The notes below the pieces were generated by a model, which made no database searches, was not told where the DNA came from, and saw only the letters and a program-made list of their open reading frames with translations. From contig NZ_MAQX01000001.1 in the NCBI RefSeq assembly GCF_001682865.1, positions 1,121,290 through 1,185,289 on the forward strand: a stretch of 64,000 nucleotides of DNA. Direction: 5' to 3'. Origin of the DNA: Bacillus sp. FJAT-26390 (GTDB lineage Bacteria; Bacillota; Bacilli; Paenibacillales; Paenibacillaceae). A program made the translations under genes and the position numbers. Positions 26,210 through 33,910 of this stretch are shown piece by piece; within the stretch, counting starts at the first letter, position 1; each line of letters opens with the position of its first letter.

Positions 26210-27319
26210 TTATTTCTTCAATTCAATAACGATATCGTCTGCTGCATACTCCTCTCTTCCCTTTCCGGTTTTTAGTGATACAGGAATCTCTTTTTGTCCA
26301 TCTTTCGTCATTTCTATTGAACCATGATTGTCAGCAGTATGTTCATAAAAGTTAATACGGGGCGTAAGGATAAGTTTCGTAGCATTCTCGTCTAATTTTT
26401 CGAACGTTTTACTCCATCTCATGTTATAGCCGTCCCGATCGCCAGATCCTCCATTTCCTTGACCCGTGTATCGGTTGCCCAGATCATCTTTAATCTCTAT
26501 ATCCACGTCTACCCCATGCCACTTGTTCCTTGTTTTCTCGGAAACGATCTGGTCAAAGTATACGATAAAAGACATTGGCGATACCGCTATCTTCCCTACG
26601 TTCACCACCACTCCTTCATGCTCAACGCTTTGGTTAATAACTTGCGTAGTCCTTTCCGTCGCATCTAGTGATAGAGCGAAGCTCCAATTGCCGTTTATTT
26701 TCTCCGGAGCTTCTTTGATGGCTAGGCTGTCAATCTTCCATCTTATTTTGACTGAATCCCTTTCTTTGCGAAAATGGCTCGTAGAGGTGAGTAATCCCAC
26801 ATATTTATTTTTATCCACTTTTGAAATTTGAATGCTGCCTCCCGATCCATATGCTCCTTTTATATCTAATAAGGGATGTGAAATAGGATGATCAGCTAAT
26901 TGTCGTTCACTTTCTATCGAAAAGGTCAAACTAACAGTCTTTCCATCATATATGGCATCATTTATCGTAATCTTAATGCCATTGCTTTCTTGTGACATAT
27001 TCAATGCAGTGGAGTATTGCTTATAATCCTCATAAAGACCTGTTCTTCCATTATCCAAAAATCTAAAAATATCTCCGATTACAGGAATGCTGACCGCATA
27101 GGCAGGAAAGGTTACGCCAAACGTTGCAGCGGATACACCGACTATTATAGCAGCGGCCGCGGCTTTCTTTTTCCAACCCTTTACTTTTTTCTTCTTGTTT
27201 ATGGATTCCTTTAATGCTTCTTTTACTTTAGCCTTTTCAAAGTCATCGACTTCCATTTCCACAAACTCATGTTCATCGATGTCTATATCATTTAATAATT
27301 CATATACATCCTTCATCAT
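26210..27319 (-). CDS. DUF4179 anti-sigma-like membrane protein
   Basis: 369 residues. An acidic and basic cytosolic head (residues 1-50) precedes one membrane helix (KKAAAAAIIVGVSAATFGVTF). The outer DUF4179 domain begins LNMSQESNGIKITINDAIYDG, and an immunoglobulin-like second half follows. Such proteins are encoded directly behind ECF sigma factors and hold them at the membrane. Here the start overlaps the sigma-factor stop by 4 bases, so the two are translationally coupled. Confidence 0.85.
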   Translation of the reverse strand: MMKDVYELLNDIDIDEHEFVEMEVDDFEKAKVKEALKESINKKKKVKGWKKKAAAAAIIVGVSAATFGVTFPAYAVSIPVIGDIFRFLDNGRTGLYEDYKQYSTALNMSQESNGIKITINDAIYDGKTVSLTFSIESERQLADHPISHPLLDIKGAYGSGGSIQISKVDKNKYVGLLTSTSHFRKERDSVKIRWKIDSLAIKEAPEKINGNWSFALSLDATERTTQVINQSVEHEGVVVNVGKIAVSPMSFIVYFDQIVSEKTRNKWHGVDVDIEIKDDLGNRYTGQGNGGSGDRDGYNMRWSKTFEKLDENATKLILTPRINFYEHTADNHGSIEMTKDGQKEIPVSLKTGKGREEYAADDIVIELKK

Positions 27320-27879
27320 ACACTACCTCCAAGGCTAAAATTCGCAGCTTCGTGATTAAGCTTCTTTTTCCCTCTATAAATTCGATTATCGATCGATGCG
27401 TTCGTAAGACCGAGCTTTGTCGATATTTCCCCCGTTTTTAAACCAAGAAAGAACTTCATAATAAAAATATCCCGATCAACTGGCTCCAACAGGTTAATTA
27501 ACTTGATCAGCTCCGTTTTGTCTTCCCTCATGATCAGCTCATCTTCTGCTGACCTTTCCGCATGCAATTCCAGCCCATCTGAGGTGAATTCAGCTTTCCT
27601 ATTCGCTTTTCTGTAGTAATCGATAGCTTTGAACTTGGCAATCGCACAAATCCATTTCTTGAAGTCCGCCGAATCACCGTGAAATTTTCTCGAATGGTTC
27701 CAAATGGATAGAAAAATATCGTTGATACATTCCTCTATCAATCCATCGTTTCCAAGCGGGGACAGGACCTTGTACGAAACCCCTTTGATTAGTGGCAAAT
27801 AGTGATCAATGATATATTCAATAGCGTCTTCTTTTTGCCGCTGTAATCGTTGTATAAAATTATTCTCGTTAGACTTCAT
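27316..27879 (-). CDS. ECF-type RNA polymerase sigma factor
   Basis: 187 residues with both sigma domains. Region 2 is YIIDHYLPLIKGVSYKVLSP through ECINDIFLSIWNHSRKF and DFKKWICAIAKFKAIDYYRK; region 4 is LLEPVDRDIFIMKFFLGLKTGEISTKLGLTNASIDNRIYRGKKKL. It recruits RNA polymerase to its own regulon, presumably including this promoter. The partner membrane protein follows. The 16-base palindrome just upstream of its Shine-Dalgarno is a separate control site. Confidence 0.9.
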   Translation of the reverse strand: MKSNENNFIQRLQRQKEDAIEYIIDHYLPLIKGVSYKVLSPLGNDGLIEECINDIFLSIWNHSRKFHGDSADFKKWICAIAKFKAIDYYRKANRKAEFTSDGLELHAERSAEDELIMREDKTELIKLINLLEPVDRDIFIMKFFLGLKTGEISTKLGLTNASIDNRIYRGKKKLNHEAANFSLGGSV

Positions 27880-27897
27880 GCAACAATTCCCCTTTTT

Positions 27898-27913
27898 TGT
27901 AAAAGCTTTTACA
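27898..27913. promoter_or_regulatory. Perfect 16-base palindrome in the sigma-factor leader
   Basis: TGTAAAAGCTTTTACA lies just upstream of the AAGGGG Shine-Dalgarno. The centre is AGCT, so it is not a cre site. It may be an operator for an unknown repressor. Confidence 0.5.
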
Positions 27914-28020
27914 CTATATACAACGTTATCAAAAACGTTTTTCTCTCACTTTTGCAATATGTATATTATTTTTGTTAGTCTATCACACAATCAATGAATA
28001 ACTGGACGCATTCCATCGAT

Positions 28021-28062
28021 AAAAAAAAGCCGATCCCTTATACTTAAGGAAATCGACTTTTG
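28021..28062 (-). terminator. Intrinsic terminator of the HAD phosphatase gene
   Basis: On the minus strand AAAGTCGAT...CCTTA pairs with TAAGG...ATCGGCTTT, followed by eight T residues. Confidence 0.8.
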
Positions 28063-28064
28063 TT

Positions 28065-28748
28065 CTAAACGTACTGAAGTAATTCATCTAAACGCTGTAT
28101 TTCATAAGTCGGTTTGATCAACGATTCATTAAGCTTTCGCTTCGGATTGTACCAGCAAGTATCGATGCCATAATTGATGCCGCCTTGAATATCGGACGTT
28201 AATGAATCGCCAACAATGAGCACCTTGGACTTATCCGTTGCATTCAGCTTATTAAACGCAAAATCAAAAATTCCCGTGTGCGGCTTCGAATAACCCGTAT
28301 CCTCTGAAACTATAATATGCTCGAAGGAATTCGCTAAGCTCGACCGTCCAATACGGCTATGCTGCGTCTGTTTAATCCCGTTCGTAATGATCGCTAGACG
28401 GTAGCCTTTGCCCCGTATCTGCTGAATAAGAGTTTCTGAGCCTTCTATGAGGAAGGAGCCCTCTCCCAAATAATGAACGTATCGCTCGCTAAAATGAACC
28501 GCGTCCAGATCGGCTTGCACCTCGGCAAACATTCGCCTAAACCGTTCATGACGCAAAAAATCAAGCGTAACAATCCCCTTCTCAAAGTCGTTCCATAGCT
28601 GCTGGTTTACCAATCGGTACAGCTCCACGTGAGCGGGAAGAAGCTCAATATGATGCTCAAAAAACACACTTTTTAGCGCATGCGCCTCAGCTAATGAATA
28701 ATCAAACAACGTATCATCCGCATCAAACAAAATAATCTCGTATTTCAC
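28065..28748 (-). CDS. HAD family hydrolase, YjjG/YfnB-type nucleotidase
   Basis: 227 residues. HAD motif I is FDADDTLFDY, motif II is AIITNG, motif III Lys is in YSKPHTGIFDFA, and motif IV is VGDSLTSDIQGG. A helical cap (residues 15-90) fits the YjjG subfamily, which dephosphorylates nucleoside monophosphates, including non-canonical ones. It starts at a GTG that overlaps the TGA of a decayed phzF-like gene by 2 bases (GTGA), so the two were once translationally coupled. Confidence 0.88.
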   Translation of the reverse strand: MKYEIILFDADDTLFDYSLAEAHALKSVFFEHHIELLPAHVELYRLVNQQLWNDFEKGIVTLDFLRHERFRRMFAEVQADLDAVHFSERYVHYLGEGSFLIEGSETLIQQIRGKGYRLAIITNGIKQTQHSRIGRSSLANSFEHIIVSEDTGYSKPHTGIFDFAFNKLNATDKSKVLIVGDSLTSDIQGGINYGIDTCWYNPKRKLNESLIKPTYEIQRLDELLQYV

Positions 28749-29028
28749 TCAAATATCCTCCTGTCAATCTCTCCAACCCAAACCGCCGAACCGCTTATAA
28801 AAATGTCCATCTCACTCGCAGTCTGCTTCGTCGCTTCAGCTTTAACTCGGCCGTCTCTGCTTTGTGCTTTGCTATTGCCCTTGCTCCACAACAAGCTTTG
28901 CCGAGCTTAGCTCCGGCTTTATGTAGGTTAAATAGTAAGCCCCCATCACGCCAGAGGCTGTACCGGTTACCGGGTCTATTCGGTATTGTCGTAAACGCGT
29001 CATAATGGAATACATGCAGGTCCTTCAT
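28745..29028 (-). pseudogene. Collapsed PhzF-like gene
   Basis: From an ATG at 29028 behind GAGGAGT, the frame encodes [21 protein letters not shown], the conserved start of PhzF epimerase/isomerase-like proteins. The next segment, in another frame, is [20 protein letters not shown] then LVVEQGQ, which belongs ~200 residues later in a normal PhzF. A third stretch, KAEATKQTASEMDIFISGSA to EIDRRIFE, is the normal C-terminal end and overlaps the start of the HAD gene. An internal deletion plus at least one frameshift has reduced ~290 residues to ~95 codons. Confidence 0.75.
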
Positions 29029-29052
29029 CCAGCATACTCCTCTTGGCAAAAA

Positions 29053-29418
29053 TCATTTGTTATGCAGCATATTCGGATTATATATTTCAACCAAGCCGCA
29101 TTGCAAGCAAGAAACATATAAAAAAAGATGGTATTGGATGTTCAATAGTTTACTAAGTCCAGCACCTGTCATTGCAATTTCATCTACTTCGCATTCCGTA
29201 TTCTTGCATTTGGAGCATTCAAACTTATTCGCAATACTCGATGCAAGGTCAAACTCACCCAGCGCTATTTCCGAATCAAAATGATCGTTTGGCACATCGC
29301 TTTGACTTGTGTCTAAATGCTGTGCGAGCACCTCATGCTTGCATGCCGGACATACATTTTGATCCAATTGAACTACGCTGCTGCACCAGGGACATTCAAT
29401 CGTATTCATATTCATCAT
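29053..29418 (-). CDS. Zinc-ribbon protein
   Basis: 121 residues with two CxxC pairs near the N-terminus (CPWCSS, CPACKH; residues ~9-26) and two more at the middle and end (CSKCKN, CLQCGL). That makes eight Cys in four pairs, enough for two zinc ribbons. A helix-poor acidic linker lies between. It is likely a small nucleic-acid or protein-binding adapter; no family name is offered. It may start at any of three clustered ATGs; the first follows AAGGATG. It is followed closely by the phzF fossil. Confidence 0.75.
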   Translation of the reverse strand: MMNMNTIECPWCSSVVQLDQNVCPACKHEVLAQHLDTSQSDVPNDHFDSEIALGEFDLASSIANKFECSKCKNTECEVDEIAMTGAGLSKLLNIQYHLFLYVSCLQCGLVEIYNPNMLHNK

Positions 29419-29470
29419 CCTTCCTCATTCCACTTTCGTTTCCTTTTTCTGTAATCCGATGCATGCGCAC

Positions 29471-29505
29471 AAAAAAAGACAAAGCACCCGGTTCGGATGC
29501 TTTGC
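29471..29505 (-). terminator. Intrinsic terminator of the 26-residue membrane protein gene
   Basis: On the minus strand CAAAGCATCCG pairs with CGGGTGCTTTG, followed by TCTTTTTTT. It lies 10 bases after the stop. Confidence 0.8.
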
Positions 29506-29514
29506 CTCCACGAT

Positions 29515-29595
29515 TTAAGAATCTTTTGATCTGTTAGCCATATCGATGATCATTACGATAAGCACGAGCAGTTGAATGAGCAATTCGATACTCAT
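29515..29595 (-). CDS. Small membrane protein, 26 residues
   Basis: AAGGAGGG stands 7 bases before an ATG. The frame reads MSIELLIQLLVLIVMIIDMA followed by NRSKDS and a stop; the terminator follows. One hydrophobic helix of ~17 residues with a short charged tail, the plan of holin-like or regulatory small proteins. No antisense or toxin partner was recognised, and function is unknown. Confidence 0.65.
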   Translation of the reverse strand: MSIELLIQLLVLIVMIIDMANRSKDS

Positions 29596-29685
29596 AACAA
29601 TCCCTCCTTGCTGCGGGTAATGCTCCTTCGATGCGGCTTCTCCTCTCGTACCACTAAACGTAATGAACGTCTCCCAGTACCATTT

Positions 29686-30711
29686 CTATGATCGAAGCTT
29701 AAATTTTATGTCGGAAACCTTCACGGCAACCGCAGCCATTACGACCGACAATAGGCATACCGTTGCAAAATGAATGAGGCTATTCGCAATAAATATCGAT
29801 TCCAGATTAATGACCTCTGCAGCGCCTCGAACGAGCACAATCGCAATTGGATGCAAAATATATATCCATACGCGCCATTCCCTAAACGCCTTGCCTGATT
29901 TCCCCTTCCAAAGCAATGCCCATTGGAACAAAAAATAAGTGGCGGGCAGCGCAAAAACGTACATGCTGTCATGACGGGGAAGCTCCCATGATTTCAATAA
30001 AATGCCCTCGGCAAACATTAATGCTAATGATAGCAAAAATAAGCTGGCATAAACCACCGGTTTTCTTGCATGCTTGGGCGGATGCTTGGCTGCCCAGGCA
30101 CCCAGCACAAGATATATTGGCGCATAAAACAGTCCGTTTCGCGTGTAATCAAACACGGAAAACATGCCATCATAAAGCGGTTTGATGCCACCCGTATTTT
30201 CGATCAAGCCATAGTAACTATCCCCTAGAAGGCCGATTACATATAATAAGCCGGCAATCGCTAGCATTGAAGTCAAAGATATTTTTTTATATAAGAAATA
30301 AGTTATCGTTATTCCTATTATTAAAGCCGGCAAATACCACAAATGATAAAAGGTACCGTCAAATACGATGTCCTTGAAGAAGGAGTAAGCCGAAAAGTTT
30401 TCCTTAAAATAGCCCGTGTAGACATTCAGAGGAATATACAATAAAATAGCGATCCCATATAATTTTCCGATCTTTTTCATATAACCAAGCCATGCTTTCG
30501 AATCGTTTGCCTGTTCGCCTGTCTGCTTGCGAAAGAAAAAATATCCCGATGTCATAAAGAAGATAGGAACCGCAATTCGGGTCAGGATGCCGCTAATAAG
30601 GAAATCCGCATTTGCATGGTAAGACAATAAGGGGCCGGTATGGTTAGCAATGACGAGTATAGCAGCTATGAATTTCACATAGTCCAGCCCGCCGAAGTTC
30701 GGTTTAGCCAT
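29686..30711 (-). CDS. VanT-type membrane protein (acyltransferase-3 fold)
   Basis: 341 residues from the chosen start, ten membrane helices. The sequence follows the membrane half of the VanT serine racemases: LDYVKFIAAILVIANHTGPL at the N-terminus, AVPIFFMTSGYFFF, TFYHLWYLPALIIG, YVIGLLGDSYYGLIENTGGI, FDYTRNGLFYAPIYLVLGAW and LPRHDSMYVFALPATYFLF. Enterococcal VanT has the racemase domain fused behind this part; here the racemase is a separate gene two genes upstream. The start at 30711 (ATGGCTAA) overlaps the VanXY stop; an earlier in-frame ATG at 30726 is possible. It probably imports L-Ser or serves in the D-Ser pathway. Confidence 0.85.
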   Translation of the reverse strand: MAKPNFGGLDYVKFIAAILVIANHTGPLLSYHANADFLISGILTRIAVPIFFMTSGYFFFRKQTGEQANDSKAWLGYMKKIGKLYGIAILLYIPLNVYTGYFKENFSAYSFFKDIVFDGTFYHLWYLPALIIGITITYFLYKKISLTSMLAIAGLLYVIGLLGDSYYGLIENTGGIKPLYDGMFSVFDYTRNGLFYAPIYLVLGAWAAKHPPKHARKPVVYASLFLLSLALMFAEGILLKSWELPRHDSMYVFALPATYFLFQWALLWKGKSGKAFREWRVWIYILHPIAIVLVRGAAEVINLESIFIANSLIHFATVCLLSVVMAAVAVKVSDIKFKLRS

Positions 30712-31546
30712 CCTGTTCGCTGCCATGAAATGCAGTAATAATAAATCCGTCACTGTTGTTGCCGGACAAGCGGTAAAGATCACATTTTACAATCGGCACG
30801 GTCGTAGTAGGCCCCTCATCCGCTGGCACATAATAAATTTCAACCTGCAGGCTGCCATTGTTAAACATGAGATGCTTGCCCGAATACGCATAGCTTTTGA
30901 CGAAAGCGATATATTCCTCCAGACAGAGGCCGTGTTCCTCCATCAGGCTGGAATGGGGATACCCGACATAGCGGAAATGCCAAGGCTCGCAGGAGATTTT
31001 CGTAATCGACTCCTTGCCTTCCTTGTAGCGTTGAATAAACCCATAATCCGCGGCAAGCTGCTTAAAGGTCTGACAGGCACCGTGATCTGGAAAAGAAGGC
31101 GCAATAAAATCGACATCGCTGCTGTACTTGCCCACATCTACCGCAAGCCCCGTCTGGTGCTCGCTCTGATTCGGAAGCGCGACATAACATGCCGTATAGT
31201 CGGGACCATTTTCAACCAATGAGGTTGCATAAATATCCTCCTGCTCCTCCTCGGTTCGATAAGTACTTACGACGACTATTTCCTCCATTGCTTTACTAGC
31301 AGCTAATAAAGCCGTTAACTGCTGCAAGCAGGTCTTCTCCAATAACATGCCATCATGCAGTTCTCTAATGGCTTGATGCGAGCTTAAAGACAGCAGCTTC
31401 TCTCCTCTTATCGGCCGCTGAATGGGATGGTCTCCGTTAATAAGCACCAGATGTCCTTCATAAATTTCAGATCGACTCACTTGAACGGCAGCGTGATTTA
31501 GATGATGGCTCCCTTGCTGCTGGATTGAATAATTCGCTTGTCCCAT
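30704..31546 (-). CDS. VanXY-like D,D-dipeptidase/D,D-carboxypeptidase
   Basis: 280 residues. The M15/VanX/VanY zinc site is complete: SEHQTGLAVDVG (SxHxxGxAxD; first His and Asp ligands) and EPWHFRYVG (catalytic Glu and third ligand His). The core follows VanXY closely (VVSTYRTEEEQEDIYATSLVENGPDYT, DYGFIQRYKEGKESIT). There is no signal peptide, consistent with cytosolic removal of D-Ala-D-Ala dipeptide and terminal D-Ala. About 60 extra residues follow the LEEYIAFV helix that ends VanXY. It starts at ATG 31546 behind GGGGAGG and overlaps the racemase end by 49 bases. Confidence 0.87.
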   Translation of the reverse strand: MGQANYSIQQQGSHHLNHAAVQVSRSEIYEGHLVLINGDHPIQRPIRGEKLLSLSSHQAIRELHDGMLLEKTCLQQLTALLAASKAMEEIVVVSTYRTEEEQEDIYATSLVENGPDYTACYVALPNQSEHQTGLAVDVGKYSSDVDFIAPSFPDHGACQTFKQLAADYGFIQRYKEGKESITKISCEPWHFRYVGYPHSSLMEEHGLCLEEYIAFVKSYAYSGKHLMFNNGSLQVEIYYVPADEGPTTTVPIVKCDLYRLSGNNSDGFIITAFHGSEQDG

Positions 31547-32670
31547 CGTTTTTGTGCCTCCCCTTTGTCGTTGTATTTTCTAGTTACCCTTGCTGTTAGC
31601 GAAGTCGAAATTTCCTGCGGGACGCTGTTAATATGGGCCGCCAGCTCGGCAAACGTTATTTCCTCCGACCCTTGGCGTCCGATCAAGGTAACAACCGAGC
31701 CTTCCTCGCACGGGCCAGGCAATCGAACCATGAGCTGATCCATGCATATTTTCCCAACCACTTTGGCGCGTCGTCCGCCTACAAGCAGCTCTGTCCCTTG
31801 CATGCTTTGTGACCAGCCGTCGGCATAGCCGATTGGAACCGTGCCCACCCATTGATCTTCCTCAGCTTGATAGGCGTTGTCATAACCTAAGTACTCCCCT
31901 TTATACAGCTTCTTCACCTGCATAAGCGTGCTGTGCAAGCTCAGCGCGGGCTCAAGCTCTATCGTCGGTACAAGCTTCTTCGGATAAAAGCCGTACATCG
32001 CTGCGCCGATTCGCACCATATCCATCGCCAACTCCGGAAACCGCAGCGCAGCAGCGCTTCCCGCACAATGATAGCTGTTCACCGCGAGCCTAGACTCTTT
32101 TGCCCATTCCATCATGTCGACGAATCGTTTATATTGCTGCTTCAGAAACGACGTATCCTCTCTCCCCGCCGTTGCAAAATGCGTATAAATGCCTTCAACA
32201 ACAACATCCGCGGCTTTGAGCCATGGAACAAGCTCTTCCCATTGCGGCTTCTCTTGAATGCCGATTCTGCCAAGGCCTGTGTCCAGCTTTACATGCACCC
32301 GAAGCTTCTTCGTGGCATATGGAGGCTTATATTCTCGCATTTCGCTGAACCAAGCAGCACTCGTTACCGTTAGCATTAGATCATGCTCGATTGCAAGCTT
32401 TACGGACCTGGGATGAATAGGCGTTAAAATAAGAATGGGCAATGTAATCCCATTAGTTCTTAGATGGAGCGCTTCGTCCAAATATGCAACGGCTAGCTCC
32501 TCGGCGCCTGCCTGCTGAGCCATTTGAGCTGCTTCAATGTCGCCATGGCCGTAGCCATTTGCTTTGACAACCGCCATCAGCTTCACGTTTTTAGGCAAAG
32601 CTTGACGGATTTTCAGCATATTATTGCGTATATTGCTCAAACTAACCTCAGACCAAGTATCTCTATTCAT
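31498..32670 (-). CDS. Alanine racemase-family enzyme, probable serine racemase (VanT catalytic half)
   Basis: 390 residues, fold-type III PLP racemase. VVKANGYGHG holds the PLP Lys, VGTVPIGYADGWS the second catalytic Tyr, and GKICMDQLMVRLP closes the site. The end of the second domain reads VPQEISTSLTARVTRKY; by eye, Tyr354 of Geobacillus Alr (in CTISYRVPR) corresponds to Ala here, the residue position where VanT proteins differ to admit serine. The ligase stop lies just before it. ATG 32670 is preferred to 32676 because GAGGTG is 7 bases from it. Confidence 0.85.
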   Translation of the reverse strand: MNRDTWSEVSLSNIRNNMLKIRQALPKNVKLMAVVKANGYGHGDIEAAQMAQQAGAEELAVAYLDEALHLRTNGITLPILILTPIHPRSVKLAIEHDLMLTVTSAAWFSEMREYKPPYATKKLRVHVKLDTGLGRIGIQEKPQWEELVPWLKAADVVVEGIYTHFATAGREDTSFLKQQYKRFVDMMEWAKESRLAVNSYHCAGSAAALRFPELAMDMVRIGAAMYGFYPKKLVPTIELEPALSLHSTLMQVKKLYKGEYLGYDNAYQAEEDQWVGTVPIGYADGWSQSMQGTELLVGGRRAKVVGKICMDQLMVRLPGPCEEGSVVTLIGRQGSEEITFAELAAHINSVPQEISTSLTARVTRKYNDKGEAQKRWDKRIIQSSSKGAII

Positions 32671-32676
32671 CCTCAT

Positions 32677-33753
32677 TCACCTCGAATAGTGGATCGATTG
32701 TTTTTTTGCATGGCGCGTGAAGGCATAGTCAATCAGCTTTTCGACTAATTCCGCATAAGAAGTGCCATCCGTGCGCTCCCACATAACCGGATACATGCTG
32801 AAATTCGTAAAGCCCGGCAGAGCGTTAATTTCATTTAAAAAGAGTTGGCCTTTCTCATCTAGGAAAAAGTCGACACGGGCAAGTCCCGAGCACCCATGCA
32901 CTTGATAGGCGTGAGTAGCCATTTGGCGAATTTGAACGGTAGTCGCTTCGGAAATTTGTGCAGGGATCGACATCGTCAGCTGCTTGTCCAAATATTTGGA
33001 TTCGAAATCGAAAAACCGATGGTTATGGATGAACTCGCCCGGCAAGGAAGCAAGCGGATTTTCATTGCCCATTACCGCGACCTGAATTTCCCTGCCTACG
33101 ACCTCTTGCTCAATAACGATTTTGGTATCAAATTGAAAAGCCTCCGTAATGCCTGCTATCAATTGCTGCTTATCCGTGCATCTGCTAATGCCGATGCTGG
33201 AGCCTAAGGATGCAGGTTTGACATAACATGGGAATCCGAGCTTCTCCTCTACCCTTTGCAGCAAATGCGAACGTTCCTCCAGCCATTGATCGTGACGGTA
33301 TACGAGGTAATCGACTTGCTTAACGCCTGCTTGAGCTAACAGCTGCTTAGATATGGCCTTATCCAACGTAAGCGCGGATGAAAGCACGCCATTGCCCACA
33401 TAAGGAACATCAAGCAATTCAAGCAGACCTTGCACCGTGCCGTCTTCTCCGTTAGAGCCATGGAGCAGCGGCAGCACTACTTTTTTTCCGGGCAGAGACA
33501 TTTGCTTTACGAGTACCTCGCCAATAGAGTGTGCTGCCAATGCCGTTGTTGGCTGAACGATAAGATCATTCATGGCTAGTCCCTCGCGGCTCAGACCATC
33601 GAGGCTGCACCAAATGCCTTCACGGGTAATATAGATTGGAAAAATTTCAAATTTAGATTCATCTATCGATTGAATGACTGTATATGCAGTTTTTAATGAA
33701 ACCTCATGTTCAACGGATTTGCCGCCATATAGGACGTATAGCTTTGTTTTCAT
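32677..33753 (-). CDS. D-alanine-D-alanine ligase family protein, probable D-Ala-D-Ser ligase
   Basis: 358 residues, ATP-grasp. YVLYGGKSVEHEVSLKTA opens it, then PLLHGSNGEDGTVQGLLELL, PCYVKPASLGSSIGIS (ATP loop), FFDFESKY (omega loop) and VDFFLDEKGQLFLNEINALPGFT with the metal ligands. The omega loop and the LARVDFF...LNEIN stretch are as in Ddl and VanC/E/G-type ligases, not the VanA/B D-lactate type. The gene heads an operon with a racemase, VanXY and a VanT membrane part, so the second substrate is probably D-Ser. An earlier in-frame start at 33807 is rejected; GGGAGG precedes ATG 33753. Confidence 0.88.
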   Translation of the reverse strand: MKTKLYVLYGGKSVEHEVSLKTAYTVIQSIDESKFEIFPIYITREGIWCSLDGLSREGLAMNDLIVQPTTALAAHSIGEVLVKQMSLPGKKVVLPLLHGSNGEDGTVQGLLELLDVPYVGNGVLSSALTLDKAISKQLLAQAGVKQVDYLVYRHDQWLEERSHLLQRVEEKLGFPCYVKPASLGSSIGISRCTDKQQLIAGITEAFQFDTKIVIEQEVVGREIQVAVMGNENPLASLPGEFIHNHRFFDFESKYLDKQLTMSIPAQISEATTVQIRQMATHAYQVHGCSGLARVDFFLDEKGQLFLNEINALPGFTNFSMYPVMWERTDGTSYAELVEKLIDYAFTRHAKKQSIHYSR

Positions 33754-33778
33754 AGTAAAAAACCTCCCAAATCGACTT

Positions 33779-33807
33779 TTTATCTCTCTACTAAAGATAA
33801 GCGTCAA
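33779..33807 (-). promoter_or_regulatory. Sigma-A promoter of the van-like operon
   Basis: On the minus strand TTGACG (33802-33807) and GATAAA (33779-33784) are separated by 17 bases, 26 bases before the ligase start. No operator-like repeat is visible next to it. Confidence 0.6.
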
Positions 33808-33875
33808 TATTTAAGAGGCTTGTAATTAAAGTTTAAATAAAGCTTAAGATTCCATAAATTGTTTATATGATTTTA

Positions 33876-33909
33876 AAAAGAGCCCAAGCATAATCGCTTG
33901 GGCTCTTTT
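33876..33909. terminator. Intrinsic terminator between the aldo/keto reductase and the van-like operon
   Basis: AAAAGAGCCCAAGC pairs with GCTTGGGCTCTTTT around a 6-base loop. It isolates the van-like operon from the upstream gene. Confidence 0.9.
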
Positions 33910-33910
33910 C

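Noticed and set aside
27898-27913. TGTAAAAGCTTTTACA as a cre site
   Set aside because: The centre lacks the CG pair required by the CcpA consensus.
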